A DNA stretch of 64,000 nucleotides. It comes from Chloroflexota bacterium. GTDB lineage: Bacteria > Chloroflexota > Anaerolineae > Anaerolineales > Anaerolineaceae. Below, piece after piece: positions 50,928 to 58,994 of this stretch (position 1 is its first letter; every line of letters begins with the position of its first letter). The stretch is from positions 1,364,001-1,428,000 of the forward strand of contig CP069394.1 in NCBI GenBank assembly GCA_016887485.1, given 5' to 3'. The position numbers were made by a program, and so were the translations under genes. The notes below the pieces were generated by a model that worked only from the letters and a program-made list of their open reading frames with translations, had not been told where the DNA came from and made no database searches.

Positions 50928-52706
50928 GTGGAAAAACTTGTCGCTGATCAAATTGTTGACTATCTTGAGCGCAGGGGCGTGACGCATATCTTTGGCCTGT
51001 GCGGCCATACAGTCATCGCCATGCTGGATGCGCTTAGCCGGAGTGAAAATATCACCTATGTAAGCAATCGCCATGAGCAGATTGCCGCAACAGCCGCGGA
51101 TGGCTACGCACGAGTGACCCATAGGGCCAGCGTAGTCCTTTGCCACCTGGGGCCTGGGCTGACAAATGCCACCACCGGCGTTGCCAATGCCAGCCTGGAT
51201 GGGATCCCGATGGTTGTCATCGCCGGGGATGTCCCAAGTTACTATTTTGGCAAGCACCCCCATCAGGAAGTCAACATGCACGCTGATGGGGATCAATTTG
51301 AGATCTATCGCCCATTTGTGAAGCGAGCCTGGCGAATTGACGATCCGGAATCACTGCCAAGGATCCTGGACAGAGCGTTCCAGCTTGCTGAGAGCGGCAA
51401 ACCGGGTCCCGTGCTCATCTCCGTACCCATGGATATGTTCTCCAGGAAAATCCCCACCAAATTGTTTGAACGAACCTTCAGCAATTCCCATGAGATCGCC
51501 AAACCAGCCCTGGATAGAACAATTGCTAAAAAGATCGCTGAACGTCTGCTCTCCGCCAAATCTCCGGTGATCCATGTTGGGGGCGGCGTCAGGGCCTCAC
51601 AAGCCGAGAAAGCCTTACAGCAGCTCGTGGAATACCTTGAGGTTCCCGTCTCCAGAACATTGATGGCGCAAAGCGTGCTGCCGGATACCCACCCGCTCAT
51701 GCTGGGACAAACCGGCTTCTGGGGGTCGGAATTGACCCATAGCTATACGTCACAGGCTGACCTGATCCTGGCGATAGGCACCCGTTTTGCCGAAGCCGAT
51801 TCGTCCTCCTGGTATGATGGAATCACCTTTGACACCAACAAGACAAGCTTCATCCAAATCGATATTGAGCCACAGGAGATCGGCCGGAACTACCCCGTGG
51901 AAATTGGCGCGGTGGCTGACCCTCGGCTCGCCCTTGAACAGATCCTTGAAGAAGTGAAGCAATGCCAGCCTGAACCCATCCAACATCCGGAAACCATCGA
52001 AAAGATCTCAAAGGCCCGCGAAGCGTTTGCTAAAGAGAATCATTCACTCAAGACGGATGACCGTTTCCCCATGACGCCGCAGAGGATCCTATGGGAGGTC
52101 AAACAGGTGCTCCCCGACGATGCCTTGATTTTCACCGATGTCGGATGGAACAAGAATGGCGTCGCCCAACAATATGCCGTGACTCAGTGCGACACGATCC
52201 ATCATCCCTCCGGATTAGCTACCATGGGCTTCGGGCCCGCCGCTGTGCTTGGCGCAAAACTCGCCGCACCGAAAAAGGTCGTTGTCACTTTGGTGGGCGA
52301 TGGCGGCTTTGGAACTAATCCATCCGTGCTGGCCACAGCTAGGGAAATGGCCCTCCCGATCATCTGGATCGTGATGAACAATTCAGCCTTTGGGACCATC
52401 GCCGGGCTTGAGAAGGCCCACTACCATACCGAATTTGGTACCGTTTTCAAAGCAGATGAACAGCCTTATTCACCGGATTGGGCGCAGGTAGCCAAAGGAT
52501 ATGGAATTCAAGCTGCAACAATCAATTCCGCTGAGGAACTTGGCCCACAGTTAAAGGTTGCCCTGGAAGCCAATGCACCATTCCTAATCGATTGCCCAAT
52601 GGAAAATATCCCCGTGCCTACCCCAGGGATCTGGAACATCAATGATATTTATACTGAAAAGCCAGAAATAACCAATGGACGCAAAAAATTTGCTGATGAA
52701 GAGTAG
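50928..52706 (+). CDS. Thiamin-diphosphate-dependent enzyme, acetolactate-synthase-like
   Basis: A 592-residue ThDP enzyme with the three-domain layout of acetolactate synthase. The catalytic Glu is in RHEQIAATAADGYAR near residue 51. The ThDP-Mg site is VVTLVGDGGFGTN...VMNNSAFG near 460-490. GPGLTNATTGVANA and GKPGPVLISVPMD are typical of the N-terminal domain and its end. It starts at a GTG preceded by GGAG. It may be a decarboxylase, carboligase or C-C lyase (for example sulfoacetaldehyde acetyltransferase-, glyoxylate carboligase- or diketone hydrolase-like); the substrate cannot be told from motifs. It ends the plus-strand operon at a strong shared terminator. Confidence 0.9.
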   Translation: MEKLVADQIVDYLERRGVTHIFGLCGHTVIAMLDALSRSENITYVSNRHEQIAATAADGYARVTHRASVVLCHLGPGLTNATTGVANASLDGIPMVVIAGDVPSYYFGKHPHQEVNMHADGDQFEIYRPFVKRAWRIDDPESLPRILDRAFQLAESGKPGPVLISVPMDMFSRKIPTKLFERTFSNSHEIAKPALDRTIAKKIAERLLSAKSPVIHVGGGVRASQAEKALQQLVEYLEVPVSRTLMAQSVLPDTHPLMLGQTGFWGSELTHSYTSQADLILAIGTRFAEADSSSWYDGITFDTNKTSFIQIDIEPQEIGRNYPVEIGAVADPRLALEQILEEVKQCQPEPIQHPETIEKISKAREAFAKENHSLKTDDRFPMTPQRILWEVKQVLPDDALIFTDVGWNKNGVAQQYAVTQCDTIHHPSGLATMGFGPAAVLGAKLAAPKKVVVTLVGDGGFGTNPSVLATAREMALPIIWIVMNNSAFGTIAGLEKAHYHTEFGTVFKADEQPYSPDWAQVAKGYGIQAATINSAEELGPQLKVALEANAPFLIDCPMENIPVPTPGIWNINDIYTEKPEITNGRKKFADEE

Positions 52707-52725
52707 TAACTAAATTAAACTAAAA

Positions 52726-52757
52726 AAAGAGCTTGCAAAATGCAAGCTCTTTTTTTG
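52726..52757. terminator. Bidirectional terminator between the two convergent operons
   Basis: AAAGAGCTTGCA and TGCAAGCTCTTT pair as a 12-bp stem (AAA loop) with A-tract on the left and T-tract on the right, so it works for transcripts from both sides. It separates the ThDP-enzyme gene from the FrhB-type gene. Confidence 0.9.
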
Positions 52758-54050
52758 TTAGAAATAAATTTCGAAGTTCGAATACTTCCTCAACAAGCTC
52801 ATGGGCACAATTTTAAGAAGTTTTCGAAAAATGGGTTTCGCCGTCAAAATGCTAACCAGAAGAATACGAAAACCAGCAAAATAAAACACTGGTTTCATCT
52901 TAATCTCGCCATCAGGTGCAGTCATCTTGATCTTAGGTGTTGATTTGCCAAACACGCGATATGCGAGCCTGATCCGTGCCCACAGGGCTAGTTTCTTATG
53001 TAGGATTGGCCTGTGTTGGGAATGCAGGAATTTATCGATCCCCACCTCTCGTAAGACGAGTTTATTAGCAGCGCGGGCACTTTCTAATAATTCAAAACCA
53101 GTTTTAGTGCGGGCAACTACAATCGACTTCTCATCGGGCTGCCGAATATCTTCAAGCCGGATTGCATCACCTGTGGAGATATCAGCCAGGTCAGCCGTTG
53201 CATCGTGGCATAAAAGACAGCGGGGATGTCCAAATATCTGACCAGAAAAACCCTGAAGTTGTTCAGGCTTATACACATGGACCTCCTCGCCATTCGCCAA
53301 TGTCACCATCAGATGACCGGGCCATTCAGGTTGCCGATATTTGATATCCTTGACATCAGCCATGTCAATACCATAACGCTCAAAAGCAAAGCGCTGCCCC
53401 TGAATCGTCGGTCGTCCCCCACAATAGAGGCCAATAGTAAATGCAATCTTTTCCTGCAGGCTTTTATTAATGGCCTGGGCTTTTCGCAGTGCTTGAATTT
53501 CACAAGGCAACCCTACAAAGGCAAATTTACCTTCCGCATGACGTATCTCCCTGAGGCACTGACCAATGGGCGCTGGCCAATAGAATGAACCGGCAGATTT
53601 GAGAACGGATTCCTTATCTGTGGCCAAAACCGCTTTCAATTCGAATGGCAGACCCTCCTGTGGGGTCAGGAGGTAAGCCCCCCGGATCATCCCGGATTCA
53701 ATAGCATGAATGATAAGCGAGCTGACGATCCCTCCTGAAGCGGAGGTCTTCTTGACCATTTCATCCGGGCTATATCCTAAAAATGCCTGGATGGTGTTTC
53801 CGGCCCAATAGTCTTCAGGTAGTTCCCCAAACACCTGCCTGTTGAGCTGGTCCATATCTACTACAGCCCCGGGGCAGACTTTCAAACAGATCCCAGAACA
53901 TTTCTCACAAAAGCTGTCATCCTGGATATGGATCCGATTTCGCCCCTCATCATCAGGAACCAATTTAATATTATTGTGAGGGCACATGCCCTCACAAGTT
54001 CCACACTCTAAACAAAGACCGGTCTGATCAACTTCAAGAACATTCTTCAT
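52758..54050 (-). CDS. FrhB-family Fe-S flavoprotein (coenzyme F420 hydrogenase/dehydrogenase beta-like)
   Basis: A 430-residue protein. The N-terminus carries two ferredoxin-like clusters: CLECGTCEGMCPHNNI (residues about 14-29) and CEKCSGICLKVCPGAV (about 47-63). The FrhB_FdhB N- and C-terminal domains follow (SASGGIVSSLIIHAIE, FVGLPCEIQALRKA, GLYCGGRPTIQG, HPRCLLCHDATADLADI). The family reduces substrates such as F420, divinyl-chlorophyllide or polysaccharide pyruvyl acceptors via FAD and Fe-S. Here it lies 23 bases downstream of the EPSP-synthase-like gene and could deliver electrons to a reductive step of the cluster, perhaps reduced flavin for the AroC-like enzyme; that is an inference. 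Confidence 0.9.
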   Translation of the reverse strand: MKNVLEVDQTGLCLECGTCEGMCPHNNIKLVPDDEGRNRIHIQDDSFCEKCSGICLKVCPGAVVDMDQLNRQVFGELPEDYWAGNTIQAFLGYSPDEMVKKTSASGGIVSSLIIHAIESGMIRGAYLLTPQEGLPFELKAVLATDKESVLKSAGSFYWPAPIGQCLREIRHAEGKFAFVGLPCEIQALRKAQAINKSLQEKIAFTIGLYCGGRPTIQGQRFAFERYGIDMADVKDIKYRQPEWPGHLMVTLANGEEVHVYKPEQLQGFSGQIFGHPRCLLCHDATADLADISTGDAIRLEDIRQPDEKSIVVARTKTGFELLESARAANKLVLREVGIDKFLHSQHRPILHKKLALWARIRLAYRVFGKSTPKIKMTAPDGEIKMKPVFYFAGFRILLVSILTAKPIFRKLLKIVPMSLLRKYSNFEIYF

Positions 54051-54073
54051 AGGTTATCATTCTTTCAATTTGA

Positions 54074-55384
54074 TCACGCCGGATCAGAGATTATCTCAAG
54101 GTCCGCACCTAAGGCTGAAATATCCTTTATAAAACCGGGATATGAAACGCCGGCCGCCTGAGGATCAGTGATATAAGTCGGCCCATCAGCAACCAAACCG
54201 GCAATCGTAAAACTCATCATGACGCGATGGTCCTTGAATGAATCGACACTTGCTCCTTTGAGCTTCTTGACGCCCTGGATGATCAACCCATCCCGCGTAA
54301 CCTCCACCGGGACACCCATCTTGTTTAATTGAGCCATCGCTTCTAACCGGTCACATTCTTTATAATGGACCTGTTCAGCATTCACAATCCGGCTCTCACC
54401 CTCGCCATGAGCCAATAAAATGCTCAAAACCGGGATCATATCAGGAGCATCATTACAATCGATCTCAATGCCCTTCAGCGGCTTGCCGCCATAGACCTCA
54501 ATGGTCTTCGCCTCAGCGTCAATTCGGACATCCGCGCCCATCTGCTCAAGCGCTTCCAGTATCTTCGATTCCGGATGGAAAGCATTGGGGTCCATATTGG
54601 AATAACAAATATGTGAATCGCTGATGGCAGCCAAAACCAGACCAAATGAAGCCAAGGCAATATCACCCGGAATATGGACCTGGGCTGGATGGAATTTTTG
54701 GCCACCTTTTACGAAGAAACTGGAGTGGTCTTCTTTTCCCTCAGCTTCAACGCCAAATTGAGCCATCATCTGGATCATCAAATCCGTGTAGCTTGCTTCG
54801 TTCAGTTTTCCATCTTCAATATCAACCGTCACGTCATGACCGGTAAACGGAGCCGCTAAGAGTAATCCGCTGGTCCAAGGCGAGATCAATCCATTGATCC
54901 ACACATGATCCGATAGTTTTGTGATATCTCCCGAACGGATGACAACCGGCAGCAAACCATTCGAGCGAGTTGACCAGGTATCAATGCCCCAGCGGTTCAA
55001 AGCATCAATATAGGGTCCCAAAGGCCTGGAGCGCAAGGACTCATCTCCGGTGTAGACAATCGTGCCCGGGGCAGTTGAGGTGACCGCCAGCAGGAAGTTG
55101 ATGGTCGAACCCGAGTTACCACAATCCAGGATATTCGCCGGAGTCTGGAATGGGCCGCCAACTACCTTATACCCGTTCTCGATGGCTGTAAATTTTATGC
55201 CCATTTGAGCCAGACAAGTAACCGTGGACATATTGTCCAAGGAGGTGCTCATTCCGGTAATGGTCGATTCACCCTCAGCCAACGCTGCGAGAATCAGCGC
55301 TCGATGTGTGTGATATTTCGAAGGAGAAGCCTTTAATGTTCCCTCCAGTGAATGCTCTAATGGTGAGACTTTCAATACATTCAT
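54074..55384 (-). CDS. aroA: EPSP-synthase homologue with altered substrate-binding residues
   Basis: A 436-residue member of the EPSP synthase family with the inside-out double-domain layout. Kept residues include Lys and Arg of ASPSKYHTHRAL, SRPLGP, Asp in NDAPDMIPVL, KECDR and KDHRVMM. Three normally conserved positions differ: the SKS motif reads SKY (near 22-24), GNSGTTxR reads GNSGSTIN (near 94-101), and the SSQ/SAQ motif that holds shikimate-3-phosphate reads SPW (near 169-171). It may transfer enolpyruvyl to a different acceptor or have lost normal activity. It ends 23 bases before the FrhB-type gene and lies 45 bases after aroE. Confidence 0.9.
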   Translation of the reverse strand: MNVLKVSPLEHSLEGTLKASPSKYHTHRALILAALAEGESTITGMSTSLDNMSTVTCLAQMGIKFTAIENGYKVVGGPFQTPANILDCGNSGSTINFLLAVTSTAPGTIVYTGDESLRSRPLGPYIDALNRWGIDTWSTRSNGLLPVVIRSGDITKLSDHVWINGLISPWTSGLLLAAPFTGHDVTVDIEDGKLNEASYTDLMIQMMAQFGVEAEGKEDHSSFFVKGGQKFHPAQVHIPGDIALASFGLVLAAISDSHICYSNMDPNAFHPESKILEALEQMGADVRIDAEAKTIEVYGGKPLKGIEIDCNDAPDMIPVLSILLAHGEGESRIVNAEQVHYKECDRLEAMAQLNKMGVPVEVTRDGLIIQGVKKLKGASVDSFKDHRVMMSFTIAGLVADGPTYITDPQAAGVSYPGFIKDISALGADLEIISDPA

Positions 55385-55429
55385 TATGCTAGGATCCTTT
55401 CACAAATGGTTCAATCAGCTCAATCTTGC

Positions 55430-56290
55430 TTATTTTAAAGAGTTCTGGCAGACTTCAAACATCAAGTCTACAGTGGGTTTAACACCTGTCCATGATTCAA
55501 AACAGATCGCGCCCTGGTAAACCAGCATTCCAAGCCCGGATATTGTCTTATGACCTTCGGTTTTTGCGCGAGAGAGGAATTTGGTCATTTGGGGGTTATA
55601 AACGATATCAAAAAAGGCCGCCCCATCCGGTAAATCCACACCATCAGGCCAGGGAGTAGTATCGACCTTTGGTGACATTCCCACCGGGGTTGCGTTGACC
55701 ACTAAGTCAAGTCCATTCAGACTAAGATTTCTGAAGTTTTCTTCGCTAGGGGGTAAATATTCCACTTTATCAGGTGAATATACTGATCCCAAATCATGAA
55801 TCAATGACGCTGCCTGTGATTCAACGGTATCCATCACCGTAATGTGCTGGATATCAAACTGTGAAAGGCCAAAAAGTGCCGCCCTGGCAGCGCCACCTCC
55901 GCCGATCATCAGAATATTAAATCTGTCAGGTTCCAAGCCTTCTGAGGTAAGATGCTGGATGAACCCAGGGGCATCGGTATTCATTCCGATCAACTTGCCA
56001 TCGATGTTCTTAATCGTATTAACCGCGTTCATCTTCATAGCCGTGTCTTCGACCTCGTCCAGATATTGGATGACCTCGGTTTTGTAGGGCACGGAGACGT
56101 TGCACCCCTCAAAAGACAAAGCTTTCAACCCCTTAACCGCTGCTTCAAGCTCGCCGGGCCTTGTCCCCAGGGGTAAATAAACCCAATCCATCCCCAAGGA
56201 CTCAAACACGGTATTGTGCATGATGGGACTAAGGCTGTGACCGACAGGCCAGCAAATCAGGCCTAATTTCTTTGTTTTTGAAGTGATCAT
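55430..56290 (-). CDS. aroE: Shikimate dehydrogenase
   Basis: About 286 residues when started at the ATG at 56290; the longer frame from 56368 would overlap the upstream gene. Shikimate-binding residues look intact: Ser pair in GHSLSPIMHN, Lys in NVSVPYK, Asn in AVNT, Asp in NTDAPGF and Gln in GMLVYQGA. The NADP-binding loop is MIGGGGAARAAL near the middle. It reduces 3-dehydroshikimate to shikimate, or runs in reverse in quinate/shikimate catabolism. It starts 14 bases after the citryl-CoA-lyase-like stop and belongs to the same minus-strand operon. Confidence 0.94.
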   Translation of the reverse strand: MITSKTKKLGLICWPVGHSLSPIMHNTVFESLGMDWVYLPLGTRPGELEAAVKGLKALSFEGCNVSVPYKTEVIQYLDEVEDTAMKMNAVNTIKNIDGKLIGMNTDAPGFIQHLTSEGLEPDRFNILMIGGGGAARAALFGLSQFDIQHITVMDTVESQAASLIHDLGSVYSPDKVEYLPPSEENFRNLSLNGLDLVVNATPVGMSPKVDTTPWPDGVDLPDGAAFFDIVYNPQMTKFLSRAKTEGHKTISGLGMLVYQGAICFESWTGVKPTVDLMFEVCQNSLK

Positions 56291-56303
56291 TGATATCCTA
56301 TTC

Positions 56304-57122
56304 CTATTCTTCGTCCTCAGGTTGGTAGAATTTGGGCAATTCTCGATCGGCAACGCCGACATAACCAAAATCTACCGGATCAATCCGCCGCATCCGGGGC
56401 ATACTCTCAATTTCTTCATAGGCATGGATGAGCAAACTGGACAGACGCGCGATGAGGAAAGGCGCGTTCCCAAGCCCAACCGGGTAACCCAGCTCGCAGA
56501 GAATCGCCGCAACCGCCCCATCGACATTAATAGGCAACTCTTTACCAGCCCTTTCAGATAAAGCCTTTGAAATAGCCTGGGCAATGGCAAGGTATTGTCC
56601 GTTAACACCAGCATCCATTGTCAGCGCGAAAAGTTTATCAACCCGAGGGTCATGATGATGTTGGCGATGGCCAAAACCTGGGATCTTTCTTCCTGCTTCT
56701 TTTTCACTCTGTAGAAAATCCACCACGATGGCAGCTTTTTCTTCTTCGCCGCCGGAGGTTTCTTCAGTCAATTCTAAAACCTTTATCAGAACTTTCATAC
56801 AATCTTCAACAGCAGCACCATGAGATTTGTCCAGCGTCAGGAAACCAGCCACTGCAGCATTTTTCATACAAGCGCCACCCGAGGCAGCAGTCCTGGTGGC
56901 CAAAGCGGATGGCGATCCAGGTCCATGATCAATAGAAGCCACCATTAGGGCATCAACGACTCTGCCAACCTTTGGCGAGGGCAGTTCACCCGTGAACAGT
57001 AAGTGGACAACATGAGAGAATGGAACTGTTCCCATCATCTCTACCAGATCGTATCCCCTAACTCGGATCTGATCTTCCGTTGTATAAGATATTTCAGTAT
57101 CCCAATGTTTTATGGTCGCCAT
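56304..57122 (-). CDS. Short citrate-synthase-family protein, citryl-CoA-lyase-like
   Basis: A 272-residue protein with only the catalytic core of citrate synthase. The catalytic triad positions are present: His in SIDHGPGSPSA (near 73), His in IPGFGHRQHHHDPR (near 150) and Asp in PINVDGAVAAIL (near 200). The size and sequence style match citryl-CoA lyase and the C-terminal part of ATP-citrate lyase rather than full citrate synthase. It would split or form a citryl-CoA-like compound using acetyl-CoA and a keto acid. It is the first gene of the minus-strand operon, so it is expected to be made together with the AroE, AroA-like and FrhB-type proteins. Confidence 0.87.
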   Translation of the reverse strand: MATIKHWDTEISYTTEDQIRVRGYDLVEMMGTVPFSHVVHLLFTGELPSPKVGRVVDALMVASIDHGPGSPSALATRTAASGGACMKNAAVAGFLTLDKSHGAAVEDCMKVLIKVLELTEETSGGEEEKAAIVVDFLQSEKEAGRKIPGFGHRQHHHDPRVDKLFALTMDAGVNGQYLAIAQAISKALSERAGKELPINVDGAVAAILCELGYPVGLGNAPFLIARLSSLLIHAYEEIESMPRMRRIDPVDFGYVGVADRELPKFYQPEDEE

Positions 57123-57579
57123 AATCTACCCTTCAGTTTTTAATATGAGTTATTAGCCTGCTAACTGGCATCTCGCCTTCTTCGATGCTGTACTTCACCG
57201 AAAATTCTTATATGCCAGGCGAGCCCAATCATAAATTTTTTTATCGTAACAATTTATCGAGAAAAATATTTTTAATGTTGGTGAGATAATTTCTTGAACA
57301 TTTATCCTGGTTGGCTCATCCGTCAAGTGAAAATCCAGCTCCCAGGCTATTAATGTACTGTGACGTTATACTTCTCATTAGATATTTTATGAGGTCGCAG
57401 CATCGGCGTCAATCGAAATAACAGAGGCCATAATATAAATATTTATTAACTGCTTGATTTTCAGCTCGAATAATTTTATGGATTATACAGATTGGATTTT
57501 TTCAGCGGAGTTATACCGGACCACAGAAAGACTTCCCCTCCCCCTGTCCGGATCAGGACCTTTAAAGGGTTTATAATTA
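57123..57579. other. Intergenic region before the TPR gene
   Basis: No gene was found. It must contain the promoter of the minus-strand operon. A possible minus-strand TTGACG lies near 57318-57323 but without a good -10. Near 57550-57572 there is a short inverted repeat (AGGACC...) and TTTATAATT in front of the plus-strand gene. Confidence 0.45.
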
Positions 57580-58290
57580 ATGTTTCAAACGGGAGGCCAT
57601 TTTGAACTCCAAAACAAGTTAGCCAGTAGAATTATACCCTTGACATTAAGAAGGCTACGCAACATGTTTAAAAAACAATCGCTATCCTCAAAAAAGAACT
57701 TCGCAAAACTATTACAAGCCAGGGATTTTATGGGAAAGGGCAACTTTCCTGAAGCTTTGAAAATATATCAACCCTTATTCAAGTGCACAGAGTCTGCATT
57801 GGTTGCAAGTGCCATTTCATCATGCTATATTCTGATTTCGGACTTTACCTCTGCATATAAATGGATCCATAAAGCAATTTCCATTGATCCCCGGGAAGAA
57901 TACATTACATCTTTGGCTTTTTACCATTGGTTTGAGGCTGATTACGAAAATTCCGCAAGACTTTATAAAGAGGTCCTGAGCATAAATCCGCACAACACTT
58001 TTGCGGCAGACCAAATCATATCAATCTATATAACTCCGGGAGGAGAACAATGGGTTGATGAAGATTACGCAAAAGATTGCCTGCTCACTATAAGCAATAA
58101 TTCCGTTATTGATCAATCATATTCTTACTATTTATTGGGAAAAATAGCATTCAAACATCATGAGTATCAGGCAGCAAGGGGATACCTGGAAAAAGCTGCG
58201 GTTTTCGGTCGGCCTTTAGGAGAACGATATAATAAAGAGATGATCGAAATGATGGAAATCATTTCCCAGGAAGGCGCTAAGGCTTCTTAG
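57580..58290 (+). CDS. TPR-repeat protein of unknown function
   Basis: A protein of 208-236 residues. Several tetratricopeptide repeats can be seen: MGKGNFPEALKIYQPLFK, SDFTSAYKWIHKAISIDP, DYENSARLYKEVLSINP and HEYQAARGYLEKAAVFG, each with the Ala/Gly/Pro spacing of TPR helix pairs. It is a protein-interaction scaffold. The first 28 residues look unlike a TPR, and the ATG at 57664 (MFKKQSLSSKKN) is an alternative start. It stands between the shikimate-like operon and the signalling cluster and may belong to neither. Confidence 0.75.
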   Translation: MFQTGGHFELQNKLASRIIPLTLRRLRNMFKKQSLSSKKNFAKLLQARDFMGKGNFPEALKIYQPLFKCTESALVASAISSCYILISDFTSAYKWIHKAISIDPREEYITSLAFYHWFEADYENSARLYKEVLSINPHNTFAADQIISIYITPGGEQWVDEDYAKDCLLTISNNSVIDQSYSYYLLGKIAFKHHEYQAARGYLEKAAVFGRPLGERYNKEMIEMMEIISQEGAKAS

Positions 58291-58440
58291 TGAATTTCCC
58301 TTGATTGATCCGCTTAAATTCTTTTGCGAAGGTTGGGTTGGTAAAACCCAAAACTAGTTTTTTCTTCTTGGTTTTCCGGGTGAAATAAAGCTCAAATTCA
58401 TTCACAGCCTTGACCCAAGTCTGAACCGATTTTCACCTCA
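58281..58440 (-). pseudogene. Short coding remnant
   Basis: On the minus strand a 50-codon stretch gives KSVQTWVKAVNEFELYFTRK followed by a basic run and LVLGFTNPTFAKEF, ending in TAG that overlaps the 3' end of the TPR gene. The composition looks coding, but a TGA sits immediately upstream and no start codon is available. I do not recognise the family. It is probably the tail of a lost gene. Confidence 0.35.
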
Positions 58441-58994
58441 TCGGAAATCTACTCTTTCGTTTTATCATCATTATCAGAAACCAAATGCAAATATCCTCGC
58501 AGGCACTCCAGTGATTAAAGACGGTAGCGTCAAAAAAACAACGCGATTGACCTAATCTCACAACCGCAAGTTGATGGCCTGCTCATTGGTAGATGAGCAT
58601 GGGATATGGATAATTTTCTAAAAATCATCTCCAAGGTTGAGGAACTCAATACGCGAATGTCGCAACTTTTCAATCCAGCAATGTAAATTTTCTTGAAAAT
58701 GGGATTGATCACCAAGTAGCAAATAAGTATGCCTTGTGTCACTGACAAAGCCTTACATATGAAAGCCTATATCAGTGTTTGGATCACGTCCATGCAAAAA
58801 AGCAGATACGTGATGCAGATTGAAAGGGCTGGACAATCGGTAATATGGAAACTATCGAATAACCCTGAAGTTTCTGTTTATCTATATAGGTTGTTCAGAA
58901 GGGTATGTTAGAATTATCATTATTCGTAGAGAAAAAACCTTCCAGCATCTTACCAGTACTTATAACCATTTCTATTCAAAATAAGCGAGGTCTT
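58441..58994. other. Gap before the AAA+/RyR gene
   Basis: Short open frames on both strands (for example 58530-58748 minus, 58729-58911 plus) show no recognisable family. The upstream 30 codons of the long frame that opens at 58905 have no homology that I can see. The promoter of the AAA+/RyR operon is probably here. Confidence 0.45.
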
